A DNA stretch of 64,000 bases from Sepiola atlantica (Eukaryota > Mollusca > Cephalopoda > Sepiida > Sepiolidae). A model generated the notes under the pieces. That model worked only from the letters and a program-made list of their open reading frames with translations, was not told the origin of the DNA and did not search any database. Made by a program: the position numbers and the translations under genes. The stretch covers positions 50,024,613 through 50,088,612 of the forward strand of contig OY744533.1 of NCBI GenBank assembly GCA_963556195.1, read 5' to 3'. This document shows positions 9,937 through 18,883 of this stretch, in pieces. The first letter of the stretch is position 1, and every line of letters begins with the position of its first letter.

Positions 9937-10479
9937 TCATCTAAATTCCCCCCACCAGGTTGGCCCCCCCTTCTTCAACAATGTGACCACTCCTTTGGTA
10001 ACCTGCCCAGGGATCGAGCCCTGAGCAAACCAGTGGTTAAACACATCCTTCAGAAGAGGAACAAACATGGGCGACAGCCTCAAGTAAACTTCGTATGGCA
10101 GACCATCGAGTCCTGGAGATTTGTTGTAGCCGACCTGCTTCAACGCAGTAATGATCTCACCCTCTGTAACGTCCCCATCACAGCCAGCTGCTCGGGCCGC
10201 CTCTAGGCGGAGCGAGTCAGCCAAATAGCTGTCAAACTCCTGGCCGCGGAGTCTGGGTAGTTGGGTGAAGCGATCCTCCAAATGCTCGCGGAACCCCTCG
10301 CAAATCTCACGAGTAGATACCAGGGTATGTCCTTCCAGGTTATTCACCTTCCGAATGTACCCATCCGAGCCACGACGTAAAGCAGCCTTACGCTCAACAG
10401 CGTCAACGTTCACAGCTTCGTTAGAGACTTTCTTTAACCTAGCTCGAACTACTTGACCTTCATATCGCTCGCTAGCCAA
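9937..10479 (-). CDS. ORF2 segment 2: linker and N-terminal reverse transcriptase
   Basis: About 180 codons. Starts within the endonuclease-RT linker (ASERYEGQVVRARLKKV) and includes the first RT block KSPGLDGLPYEVYLRL and the stretch IPGQVTKGVVTLLKKGG. The frame changes after KKGG: two G-runs (9964-9970 and 9948-9953 on the plus strand as C) each appear one base short of the reading that continues NLDDYRPITLLN, the canonical RPI-LLN block. The segment is an arbitrary frame fragment of ORF2, not a separate gene. Confidence 0.85.
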   Translation of the reverse strand: MASERYEGQVVRARLKKVSNEAVNVDAVERKAALRRGSDGYIRKVNNLEGHTLVSTREICEGFREHLEDRFTQLPRLRGQEFDSYLADSLRLEAARAAGCDGDVTEGEIITALKQVGYNKSPGLDGLPYEVYLRLSPMFVPLLKDVFNHWFAQGSIPGQVTKGVVTLLKKGGPTWWGEFR

Positions 10480-10511
10480 GCGATTGAGGTCCCCCTTAAT
10501 TAAGGCTATCT

Positions 10512-11480
10512 CTAGGGGATCCCCCCAGCCACCGCCCGGGTCATCTTATCATCTACACGCTTCTGTGTCCTAGCCCTATCTTGAGCGAGGCGCTGGCTAT
10601 AGCGGACACAAAAGCGTCTAACATAAACCTTAGTTTTCACCCACCAACTACTCCCGATAACCGCCCCCACTAAAGCCCGCTGAAGTAGTAACGTTAGCTT
10701 GTCCCGGAAGTCGGGTATCTCCAGTAAGGAGGTATTCAACTTCCAGTACCCAGCTAACCTAGGCCTATCGCTTAAACTCAAACGGGCCATAACCAATTTA
10801 TGGTCCGAGTGACCTAACCAAGTGAACGTGGGACAAGATAAGAAATCTATGTCGCCTCTTCTAACTAACATTCTGTCCAAGTAAGTACTCGAACAGAAGG
10901 CCGCGCTAGTATGCCACGTCCACATCTCCCGCCCTGGGTGATCAACGCGAAATCTGTCGACAAGATCGCATGAGGCGATCAGGTCAGCCAGACTGCTATC
11001 ACACCTATCCGACCCTCTATTACCCCCGACCTTATCTATCTTGGGGTCAAGGATGGCATTCCAATCCCCCATTAATACTACACGCTCCGGACCCCCGAGA
11101 AACGTCTCCAACCGTCGAAAAAAGGAAACCCTCTCACCAACAGCGTTAGGCGCATAAACCGCAACGATCCGAAACTTGCTGCTGTCAACGGCAACATCGA
11201 CTACGACCAACCGTCCTTCCGCATCTGTATGAACAACGCGCACTGTCGCGGACAGAGTGCGTCTCACTAGCAAAGAGACACCACAACTACGAGCATTGCC
11301 ATATGCTGAAAACAACTCAAAGTCATCAGTCAGCACATCACAATCCCCGTACGAACAGAAGTGGGTCTCCTCGATCGCAGCAATATCTACCTTAAGGTCC
11401 ACGAGATCCCTCAGCACGCGAACAGCCTTGCTTCGGGATCTCATGCCCCTCACGTTCAATGTAGCCAAGTTTAAAGCCAT
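10512..11480 (-). CDS. ORF2 segment 1: APE-type endonuclease
   Basis: About 322 codons. Motifs of the apurinic-endonuclease-like LINE nuclease in order: TLNVRG (Asn), EETH (Glu), VYAPN (Tyr), GDWNAILD (Asp, Asn; around 11050-11070), YLDRML (Asp-Arg) and GHSDHKLV (Ser-Asp-His; around 10795-10815). The full set suggests an intact active site able to nick DNA. The frame runs into TAG at 10512 after AVAGGIP; one more G in the preceding six-G run would keep it open into the next segment (DPLEIALIKGDLNRLASERY). An upstream in-frame extension to 11549 exists but overlaps ORF1 and lacks an ATG. Confidence 0.9.
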   Translation of the reverse strand: MALNLATLNVRGMRSRSKAVRVLRDLVDLKVDIAAIEETHFCSYGDCDVLTDDFELFSAYGNARSCGVSLLVRRTLSATVRVVHTDAEGRLVVVDVAVDSSKFRIVAVYAPNAVGERVSFFRRLETFLGGPERVVLMGDWNAILDPKIDKVGGNRGSDRCDSSLADLIASCDLVDRFRVDHPGREMWTWHTSAAFCSSTYLDRMLVRRGDIDFLSCPTFTWLGHSDHKLVMARLSLSDRPRLAGYWKLNTSLLEIPDFRDKLTLLLQRALVGAVIGSSWWVKTKVYVRRFCVRYSQRLAQDRARTQKRVDDKMTRAVAGGIP

Positions 11481-11541
11481 TATCCTTGATTTAGATGTCG
11501 CAAACGGGCCTAAAGTCCTCGGGAGTGAGGACGCCGAAGGC

Positions 11542-13719
11542 CTAACCAAGACTGCCGGTCAGCAGTTCGGACGAAATCCGTCCGTCTCGAGCCAGACCTC
11601 CCACGTCCAGGGGAAAGGTTAGCTTTAAAGCCCGAAAAAATGAGGGATGAACATAAATGGGGACCCTCCCCTGACATTTGGACGCTAATTTACTTGATGA
11701 TGGGTGCTCCTCCTCTATTAATTTTACACCCGGTATGGCGTCCTTTGCTGCTTCCAACATTTTCCAGAGGGCTCTTGCCCTGCTACCCTTGTCTTGTCGG
11801 ACGAAGGTGGTTATCAGCGGGGCTTTCTCGAAGTTACGGGGATCTTGTACTTTCTTCCCGTTTGCATGCGTGAAAGCCTCTAATTGTTTGAGATACTTTC
11901 GCTGCCTAATATTCAGGTCGGATTGGACCAGCGAGGCATCCGCCTCACAGATTCTAAGTCCCGGTAAGAACGGGAACTTTTTTGATCTTTCCTGTCTCAC
12001 CGGTGCATTTTTGTTTTCTTTATGGCCAGATTTGTCTGGTTCTTTGGGTTCGAGCTTCTTGTCAGCAGAAGCCGAATTCTCCTCGGGGGTGTTAAGAGGG
12101 GGAGAGTTATTCTTCTCAACCGGGGGTATTGGGGTTTGGGGCGTTTCGGGTTGAGAGTGATCTTTTTCCTTCCTTTTTCCTTCCATCTCACCGTTTTCTT
12201 TTTTCTTCTTATGTGTCTGTGTCTCTTTGATAGACTTTGGCTCCTCTTCACCCTCCACAGCCATTTTCTCCTCATCGGTTCCACCTTCCTCTTCAGATTC
12301 TGAAGATTGAGCCGGGCACTTCCTTTTTTGAGCCGGTGTTTTTACTGGGGCCTCCTGCTTTTTTCCTTTCTTGGAGACCACCTTGCTCCAACCTTGTTCC
12401 TCTTCTGTTTTCTCCTCTGAGGGATCTACTCCTTCCGTTACTGCTGGAGTTTCTGCTTCTGTTACTGCTTCTGTTACTGCTGGGGTCACTGCTGGAGCCA
12501 CTGCTGGAGTCACTGGAGGAGTCACTGCTGGAGTCACTGCTGGAGTCACTGCTTTAGTTGGGATTTTTGCAGCTGGTTTGGTTGACATTTTTTCTGGCAC
12601 CACCGCCGGTTTTGATGTTTTTGCCGGCACCGGCGTCGGGGACTTTACGGGCTTTCTCTTCGGGCACTCTTTTGCCATATGCCCCGGCGTCTGGCAGTGC
12701 CAACAATGTGGCCTCCTCCCTTCCACAATAATTGACATTGTCCATTTTTCGCACTTTAGCTGTGCTGGAATTTTGTGAAAGTTAGTGTAATCCACTCTAA
12801 CTTTAAGTACATACTCCCCGGTTAGTATGTTACGGGGACCACGGACCGGAAAAACCGCCTCGACGTCACCATACTGCGACATAATTGCTCCTAAGTGGTC
12901 GGCGCTGACGCAGCATGGGACGCCGATAATCTTGACGGTCGTCCGTCTTTTACTAAGGTACTCAGGCTTGATCTTCAGCCCCCTCCATAGGATATCTTCC
13001 CTTGCTATCTTCTCGGCGTCTTGTTGGGTAGGAAGCAGGATATCCCACATTGCGTAAGATTGGCGCAAAACGTAAGTTGTCGGGATCTTCAGCTCCCCCA
13101 ACATTTCAAAGATTTTTTCTTTGAGGAGCCCAGTTAGCCCGTTTTTGTCTGTGGTTACCAGTGAGACAATTCTTTTCCTAAGATTCTCCAGGGTACCGGG
13201 GACGAGTTTTAGTGTACTCCCGTCTGTGAGTTTCTCATATTTTCCCCTGAAGAGCTCACGATACTCGTCTGGAGACTTCTGGGTCTGGGGTCCCCATCCT
13301 GCTGCATTTCCAGGTAATGATTTTTTTGCTGTGAGTTTCTGTCTTGGTGGGGTGTGAGATTTGGACGTACCCCTTAGAACTGGCCAAACCTCTGTTGGCG
13401 TTTTTGTCTTCTTTTGTCTAGTTTGTTGCTGATCGTCGGTTTCTGAGCCGTCGGATGACGAATCCCCCGAGGAGCACCCAAGAAATAATTTTGGTGAATA
13501 ATTCCTCTGGGCTACAATTAAGTCGAGAGATTGACTTTTATGCAATTTGGAGGTCTTTTTTTCCGGGAAAAAGGGAACATCGTAGTACGCCCTAAATTCG
13601 CCTTGCGAAAGCATGGGTATTTGTATATTGGAGGGAAAATCCCCGAACCTTAGCCCTGGGTCGTCATCGGACCCGACAACCCCTGATGCGGTACACGGAC
13701 CTGGGACGTACTGGGACAT
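11542..13719 (-). CDS. LINE ORF1 protein (RRM-like region, CCHC knuckle)
   Basis: 725 codons from ATG at 13719. ORF1 proteins of LINEs bind the element RNA to form the retrotransposition particle. Residues ~1-250 are polar and unrecognised. Residues ~262-335 (VKIIGVPCCVSADHLGAIM ... EYVLKVRVDY) look like the RRM-like region that precedes the knuckle in related ORF1s. The CCHC knuckle CWHCQTPGHMAKEC has C339, C342, H347 and C352. It is followed by a TPAV/TEAV low-complexity repeat and a Lys/Glu-rich region. The stop at 11544-11542 lies 62 nt before the ORF2 ATG. A frame upstream of 13719 (VNTR region) is separated from this ATG by one TAG, so the native N terminus may be longer. Confidence 0.88.
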   Translation of the reverse strand: MSQYVPGPCTASGVVGSDDDPGLRFGDFPSNIQIPMLSQGEFRAYYDVPFFPEKKTSKLHKSQSLDLIVAQRNYSPKLFLGCSSGDSSSDGSETDDQQQTRQKKTKTPTEVWPVLRGTSKSHTPPRQKLTAKKSLPGNAAGWGPQTQKSPDEYRELFRGKYEKLTDGSTLKLVPGTLENLRKRIVSLVTTDKNGLTGLLKEKIFEMLGELKIPTTYVLRQSYAMWDILLPTQQDAEKIAREDILWRGLKIKPEYLSKRRTTVKIIGVPCCVSADHLGAIMSQYGDVEAVFPVRGPRNILTGEYVLKVRVDYTNFHKIPAQLKCEKWTMSIIVEGRRPHCWHCQTPGHMAKECPKRKPVKSPTPVPAKTSKPAVVPEKMSTKPAAKIPTKAVTPAVTPAVTPPVTPAVAPAVTPAVTEAVTEAETPAVTEGVDPSEEKTEEEQGWSKVVSKKGKKQEAPVKTPAQKRKCPAQSSESEEEGGTDEEKMAVEGEEEPKSIKETQTHKKKKENGEMEGKRKEKDHSQPETPQTPIPPVEKNNSPPLNTPEENSASADKKLEPKEPDKSGHKENKNAPVRQERSKKFPFLPGLRICEADASLVQSDLNIRQRKYLKQLEAFTHANGKKVQDPRNFEKAPLITTFVRQDKGSRARALWKMLEAAKDAIPGVKLIEEEHPSSSKLASKCQGRVPIYVHPSFFRALKLTFPLDVGGLARDGRISSELLTGSLG
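12435..12553 (-). repeat. 12-bp tandem repeat inside ORF1 (TPAV repeat)
   Basis: Repeats of ggagtcactgct and variants on the plus strand, encoding TPAVTPAVTPPVTPAV and degenerate TEAV copies. Length is always a multiple of three, so the ORF1 frame is kept. It lies just after the zinc knuckle and is probably a flexible linker. Confidence 0.85.
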
Positions 13720-14390
13720 GTCTCCCTCTAACGAAACCTAAATTGGAGTGCCGCTCGGTGCGACCTCCCCCATCACGACTGGGGCGCACTCGGGTGTGCA
13801 ACCCCCCTGAACCTGAGCTGGAGTGCCGCTCGGTGCGACACTCCCCGACACAGGCAATGAGGTGCCCTGCGTGGCAACACCTCCTGGGGCGCACTCGGGT
13901 GTGCAGCCTCCCTCCATCACGACCGGGGCGCACTCGGGTGTGCAGTCCCCCTCCATTACGACTGGGGTGCACTCGGGTGTGCAACCTCCCTCCATTACGA
14001 CTGGGGTGCACTCGGGTGTGCAACCCCCCTCTATTACGACCGGGGCGCACTCGGGTGTGCAGCCCCCTCCATTACGACTGGGGTGCACTCGGGTGTGCAG
14101 CCCCCCTCCATTACGACTGGGGCGCACTCGGGTGTGCAACCCCCCTTCACAGGCACCATCATCAGGACGCACTCGGGAGTACGACTGACCAGGTCTAAAA
14201 GGGTGCCCTCGGCGGTCACACCCTGGTCGTTGCTCACGTCCGTGGCAACTCCAACCTTTGAAGCCTGGCTGGCTTCCATCATAAAACGGGTCCTAGAGAG
14301 GGCAACACCCGCCGATTCGGAATCGAGGAGACCGTCACCGAAACCGGTACGTAAGTCTCCCCGAACCTGCCAGCTGCTTAAGTGTGCCAC
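13720..14390 (-). pseudogene. Possible N-terminal extension of LINE ORF1, broken
   Basis: An ATG at 14390 (MAHLSSWQVRGDLRTG) opens a frame that enters a 39-bp VNTR reading GGCTPECAPVVME. In the sixth VNTR unit (near 14060-14066) the unit is 38 bp because a C-run is one base short, shifting the frame; the same peptide repeat continues in the frame of ORF1 down to a TAG at 13740-13738, six codons before MSQYVPGP. Coding potential is suggested by the 39-bp period and uniform frame. It could instead be a repetitive 5' UTR, with ORF1 starting at 13719. Confidence 0.55.
13766..14150 (-). repeat. 39-bp VNTR near LINE 5' end
   Basis: About eight units based on the plus-strand motif ggggcgcactcgggtgtgca + cctccattacgact, each 39 bp except one of 38 bp. 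On the minus strand each unit reads GGCTPECAPVVME, with two cysteines. A diverged stretch at about 13812-13885 (LPVSGSVAPSGTPAQVQ) separates the last unit from the rest. Confidence 0.88.
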
Positions 14391-14397
14391 TCAATAG

Positions 14398-14596
14398 GAC
14401 GCTGAAAAGGGAAGAAATAAAATATTAAACAAATGCCCAAGAGGGGCTAAACAAGAAAGAGAAAAAATCCCCAAAAGGGGGAGGAAAAAAGTGACAAAAG
14501 ACCCAAAAGGGGGCTTGGTCCAAGAAAAACGCTTTAACATTGCACAAGGCCCGGTAGCGGATACCTCACTGGTGTAAAGGAAGACGAAAATGTCGC
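14398..14596 (-). other. LINE 5' UTR
   Basis: About 200 bp between the U2-like head and the first ATG at 14390. On the minus strand it is pyrimidine-rich with repeated CCCTTTTGGG-like pieces (about 14430-14520) and a GC-rich start GAGGTATCCGCTACCGGGCC. No open frame. I see no internal promoter motif I could defend. Confidence 0.65.
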
Positions 14597-14625
14597 AACT
14601 GAGAACAGATACTACACATTGATCT
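14597..14625 (-). other. U2 snRNA-derived 5' head of the LINE
   Basis: The first 29 nt of the element, read on the minus strand, contain AGATCAA, GTGTAGTATCTGTTCT and CAGTT. This matches U2 snRNA nucleotides 24-54 except for one extra T after AGATCAA and a missing TAT before CAGTT. It includes the U2 branch-point recognition sequence GTAGTA. Identification is by recall of the highly conserved U2 5' region. U2 nucleotides 1-23 are absent; U1 nucleotides 1-21 take their place. Confidence 0.82.
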
Positions 14626-14641
14626 ACTCCTATGCCAGGTA
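14626..14641 (-). repeat. Target-site duplication, 5' side of LINE
   Basis: On the minus strand TACCTGGCATAGGAGT, identical to 7237-7252 except C to T at U1 position 15. The mismatch may have arisen after insertion or during strand joining. Confidence 0.83.
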
Positions 14642-14646
14642 AGTAT
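14626..14646 (-). pseudogene. U1: U1 snRNA copy 2, detached 5' end (nt 1-21)
   Basis: The first 21 nt of U1, still attached to the U1 promoter at 14647-14968 and now followed directly by the LINE. Transcription from that promoter would begin with the U1 5' end and run into the retrotransposon. Confidence 0.9.
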
Positions 14647-14968
14647 AAAAGATTTCACGGCCCACAACTCACATTTTATACCACACAGCTCTACTCAACA
14701 CCAACACCTATTTACAAACTACTAAAATACCCGAAAATAAAATATCACCAACATTAGCATATCACTACTTTTGCATTTCTCAATAACAACAATTCATAAC
14801 AAACATTTCACTATCATTTAAACTTACCAACATTTTCACAAAATACTTCAATTCGTAAGCAAACTTACATTTTACCCTAATAAACAAACTACCATCTCAA
14901 CAGTTGTCTCCCCTTAGATCAACAGCCGTTTTTCAAATGTAAGGAAGCATGAAGCCACTTGATGAAAA
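14647..14968 (-). promoter_or_regulatory. U1 upstream promoter region, copy 2 (now upstream of LINE)
   Basis: Same AT-rich upstream region as the other units, with the TATA-like box and octamer-like motifs retained. One private change next to the start, aagatttc for aaaatttc. Its first transcribed sequence is the U1 fragment followed by the LINE. Confidence 0.65.
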
Positions 14969-17900
14969 CTAAGCTGGTAGGTGCGTCAGATACGACCTCG
15001 CGTTGGAATAAGCTGGTCGAAGAAAATGTCACGGTTGGTTGTGTGTACAAGCAGCTAAGATTCGAGCAGAGCATTACAATTTTGGTGAATAAGCTGGTCG
15101 CGAGAGAAATGTCTTAGTTGGTGGTCATGTCAGATTCGATTAGAACGTTCGAACTAACGTTCATAGTAATCTAGTCCAGGCAGGAAATCTAACGGTTGGT
15201 AGTGTGTACAGGCATGTTAGACACGAGCAGAGTGTGTGTACCCAGGTTGATAAGCAGCAGCTCAAGAGGAATGCCTTGTTTGGTAGTCAAGTCAGATCAG
15301 AGCAGAACTTTGGAATTGAGTTGAGTAATGAGTTTGTTTAGAGAAAGGTCTTATTTGGTGGTGTGTACAGGCAGGTCAGATACGACCAGGGCATTGTAAT
15401 TGAGGTTCATAAGCTGGTTGAGAAGAAATATGTTTGTTGCTGGTTTGCACAGCCGTGTCAGTTACTATCAGAACGCTGACATCGGGGTGGATAATAAGCT
15501 GGTCGAGTAAAAACTTGGTTGATAGGCATGTCATGTCAGAGCAGCGCAGAGAGTTGGAATTCAGGTGGGTAATAAGCTGGTCAAGAGAAATGTCTTAGCT
15601 ACTGCTATGTACAGACATGTCAGATATGACTAGAGCCTTTAGATTGAGGCTGATTATAAGCTAGGCGAGAGAAATGTCTTGGTTTCTTGTGTGTACAGTA
15701 ATGTCCGATACATCCAGCACGTTCGAAATGTGGTTGATAAGTTGATCAAGAGGTAACGGTAACGGAGTTGTAATTGAGGCTGTTACTAAACTGGTCGAGG
15801 TAAACGTCTCGGCTGGTGGTGTGTACAGGCATGTCGGATACATCTAGTGCGTTGTTGATGAGGTTGATGAGCTACTCGAGAAAAATGAGGTTGATAAGCT
15901 AGTCGAGAAGAAATACCTTGGTTGCTGGTGTGTGCGGGCAGGTCATATACGACCAGAGCGTTCGAATTGAGGTTTATAATAAGCTTGACGAGAGAAATGT
16001 CCTGGTAGTGGGTGTGTATCAGATACGATCTTAACGTGAAAACTGAAATGGATACGCTATTCGAGAAAAAACGTCTTGCTTGGTGGCATATATCAGATAC
16101 GACAAGGGCGTTGTCATTGAAGTAACTAATGAAGTAGTCGAAGTAATCGTTTCGGCTGGCGGTGTGTACAGACATGTCAGATACATCCAGTGCGTTCGAG
16201 ATGCGGTTGATAAGCTAATCGAGAGAAATGTCTTGCTTAGTGGCGTCTAGAAGCAGGTGAGATACGATCGCAACGATGGAATTTAGATTGATAAGCTGGG
16301 CCAGAGAAATGTCTTGGTTTGTGGTGTCTACAGTGATAGTTGATACACTCAGCACGGTGGAAATGAGGTTGATAAGCTGGTCGAAAGAAAATATCCCGGT
16401 TCCTGGCCTGTGCAGGCAGGTCAGATACGATCAGAACGTTAAAATCGATGTAGATACGCTATTCGAGAAAAATGTTTTGGTTGGTGGTGTATATCAGATA
16501 CGACAATAGCGTTGTAATTGAGGTTGCTGCTAAACTGGTCGAGGGAAACGTCTCGCCTGGTGGTGTGTACAGGCATGTACGTTACATCCAGTGCGTTTGA
16601 AATGTGGTTGATAACATACTATAGAGAAATTTCTTGGTTAGTGGTGTGTAGTGGCAGGTCATATACGAACGAAACGTTGGAATCGGGGTTGATAAGCTGG
16701 GCGATGAGAAATGTTTTTTCTTTCTGATGTGCATAGGCAGGTCGGATACGACAAGGACGTTGTAATTGAGGTTGCTACTAATTTGGTCAATGGAAACGTC
16801 TTGATTGGTGGTGTGTGCAGGCATGTCAGATGCATCCAGTGCGTCCTAGATGAGGTTGATAAGCTACTCGAGAGAAATGTCTAGGTTAGTGGTGTTGAGA
16901 GGTAGGTCAGATACGACCACAACGTTTTAATGGAGGTCGATAAACTGGGCGAGTGAAACGTCTAGGTTGGGGGTGTGTACAGGCATATCAGATACGACAA
17001 CCGCGTTGTAATTGAGGTTGCTACTAAACTGGCTGAGGGGGACGTTGTTGGCTGGTCGTGTGCATAGGCATGTCAGGCACATCTAGTGCGTTCGAAATGA
17101 GATTGAAAAGCTACCCGGGAGAAATGTCTTGGTTAGATTGTGTAGAGGCAGGTCAGATACGATCACAACGTTGGAAATGAGATTGACAAGCTGGTCGAGA
17201 GAAATGTCTTAATTGGTGGGGATATCCGATCAAAGCGTATCATTGGAATTAAGGTGGATAATAAACTGGTCGAGAGAAATGTATTGGTTGATGGTGTATA
17301 CACGCAGGTCAAATACGACCAGAGCGTTGGAATTCAGATTGATAATAAGCTAGTCGAGAGAAATGTAGTGGCTGGTGGTATATACATGCAGGTCAAATAC
17401 GACCAAAGTGTTGGAACTACAGTTGTTACTAAGCTGGCCAAGAAGAATGTCTCGGTTGGTGGGTGCGTCAGATACGAGCAGAGCGTTGGAATAAAGATTC
17501 CTAATAAGCTGGTCAAAGAAAGTGGCAAGTTTGGTTGTGTGTACAAGCCGGTAGGATACGAGCAGAGCGTTACAATTGTGACGGATAAGCTGATCGCGAG
17601 AGAAATGTCTTAGTCGGTGGTCATGTCAGATCCGATTAAAACGTTAGAACTAACGTTCATAATAATCTAGTGAACGAGGGAAATGTAAGGGTTGGTAGTG
17701 TGCACAGGCATGTTAGATACGAGCAGAGCATTGGAATCCAGGCTCAAGGGAACTGCCTTAGTTGGTAGGCATGTCAGATGAGAGCAGAAGGTTGAAATTG
17801 AGTTGGATAATAAGATGGTTTAGAGAAATGTTTTATTTGGTGATGTGTACAGCCGTGTCAGTTACGATCAGAACGTTGACATTTGGGATGGATAATAAGC

Positions 17901-18208
17901 TGGTCGAGAAAAATATCTTTGTTGGTGGGGATGTCAGATATGACCAGAACGTTGGAATCGAGCTTATTAATGAGCTGCCTGGGAGAAATGTCTAGGTTCG
18001 TGGCGTGTACAGGCAAGTCAGATACGACCAGAGCGTTGGAATTGAGGTTGATAATAAATGAGCTGGCCGAGAGAAGCGTATTGGTTGGTGGTGTGTACAG
18101 CCGTATCAGATCGTTGACATTGAGGTTCGTACGCTGTTTGAAAACAAAAAAAAAAATGTCTTGGTTGGTGTGTCTACAGGCATATCAGATACGAGATGGG
18201 CGTTGTAG
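14969..18208. repeat. ~84-bp satellite array, short unit type
   Basis: Same order of subrepeat variants as 3341-6584. The short-type join is at about 17843. The 119-codon frame at 17254-17613 corresponds to the one at 5603-5992. No gene supported. Confidence 0.85.
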
Positions 18209-18644
18209 TTGAGCTGTCATGTACGATCCGTGCTTGCCTGCATCCACGCATCCCAACCGTCACCTCGTTCACATATTAGCGAAATTCATAGAGCTTGCTG
18301 CAAATAAAGAAAGTGTGCATGGCGTTTCTACTGCGCCTTCACTTGCAGCGCGGAAAAAAGTGATTACCGTTAAATGGAGAATGGCATTGAGGGACAGTGC
18401 GTTCCAGCCGAATCGCCAGGTGAGAGAGTACTGAGATGAAGCTATTTCGCGTAGGACTGGTCTCGCCTCTTTGCTTACAAAGGAACGGCTCGAATGCAAG
18501 AAGATAAGGTAGAGGCGAAAGCGAACAACCGACGGAGAAAGAAGAAAAGATTTTTACCGCCTACTGCAGGCGATACGAAATGGAGATTGATCTGTGGAAG
18601 CCTGGATGATTACAACCGGCGGCCTGTTGTATTTTTTTGTTGTT
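18209..18644 (-). pseudogene. LINE RT/zf-RVT fossil, copy 3
   Basis: Same rearranged structure as copy 1, TACTGAG marker. Private change atcccaacc for attccaacc near 18250 and cgcgagagtc for cgcgagtgtc near 18655. Confidence 0.8.
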
Positions 18645-18719
18645 GTCATGCGCGAGAGTCTTTAAGTGAGGATGCATTAAAGACAATATTAAAATGATGT
18701 TCTGATTTTGATTGTATTA

Positions 18720-18883
18720 TCGGGGTGAGCGCGAACGCAGACCCCACACTTAGAAATAGCGCACCCGAGTCGTCCACATTTGGGACGATCGCAAAGGTCA
18801 ACCCAACCCTAGTGCAATGGAAGGGCCTCGCTCTGGGAGAACGGCCTAGATGATCACCGTTCACTCCTGTGCCAGGTAAGTAT
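18720..18883 (-). ncRNA. U1: U1 snRNA, copy 3 (consensus sequence)
   Basis: 164 nt with no private change relative to the array consensus, the only such copy in the first block. Compared with copy 1 it has the intact terminal hairpin GCG-TTCG-CGC. It shares the array-wide loop I (TGATCATCTAGG) and Sm-site (TATTTCTAA) departures. 3'-box-like AAAATCAGA follows at 18701-18709. Confidence 0.94.

Larger units (their letters stand above)
8049..11480 (-). pseudogene. LINE ORF2 (APE endonuclease - reverse transcriptase - zf-RVT), broken
   Basis: Encodes the enzyme that nicks the target and reverse-transcribes the element RNA. Translation would start at the ATG at 11480-11478 (MALNLATLNVRG), 62 nt after the ORF1 stop. 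As read, the frame is broken at a G-run near 10520-10525, twice in G-runs at 9948-9953 and 9964-9970, and by an in-frame TAG at 8600-8598. Protein similarity continues across every break without loss of sequence, so the damage is slight. All catalytic motifs that I can check are present. Parts are listed separately. Confidence 0.88.
7253..14625 (-). mobile_element. Tx1-group-like non-LTR retrotransposon inserted in U1 snRNA gene
   Basis: A 7,373-bp element in the same orientation as U1. Order along the minus strand: U2-like head (14597-14625), 5' UTR, ORF1 region with a 39-bp VNTR, ORF1 with RRM-like region and CCHC knuckle, ORF2 with APE endonuclease, reverse transcriptase and zf-RVT finger, 3' UTR, TAAATAAA tail. 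A 16-bp target-site duplication flanks it. The domain set (APE endonuclease, RT, C-terminal CCHC-type finger, no RNase H) fits the Tx1/L1 group; Keno (U2 snRNA) and Mutsu (5S rRNA) are Tx1 lineages I know to target multicopy RNA genes. Clade assignment is from memory, not a tree. As read here it has frame breaks, so this copy looks inactive unless those are sequence errors. Confidence 0.88.

Noticed and set aside
12237..12557. Leucine-rich plus-strand frame opposite ORF1
   Set aside because: Antisense reading of the Lys/Glu-rich and TPAV low-complexity parts of ORF1.
13686..14198. Plus-strand frames across the 39-bp VNTR
   Set aside because: Shadow of the VNTR on the strand opposite to the LINE; no support for antisense coding.
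7253..14625. R1/R2/RTE or Jockey assignment of the LINE, or presence of RNase H
   Set aside because: C-terminal zf-RVT finger and APE endonuclease without an RNase H domain fit the Tx1/L1 group better; R2-type elements have a different endonuclease.
14597..14625. The LINE sitting in a U2 gene rather than a U1 gene
   Set aside because: Both outer flanks and the 16-bp duplication are U1; only 29 nt of U2-like sequence is present and it lies inside the duplication.
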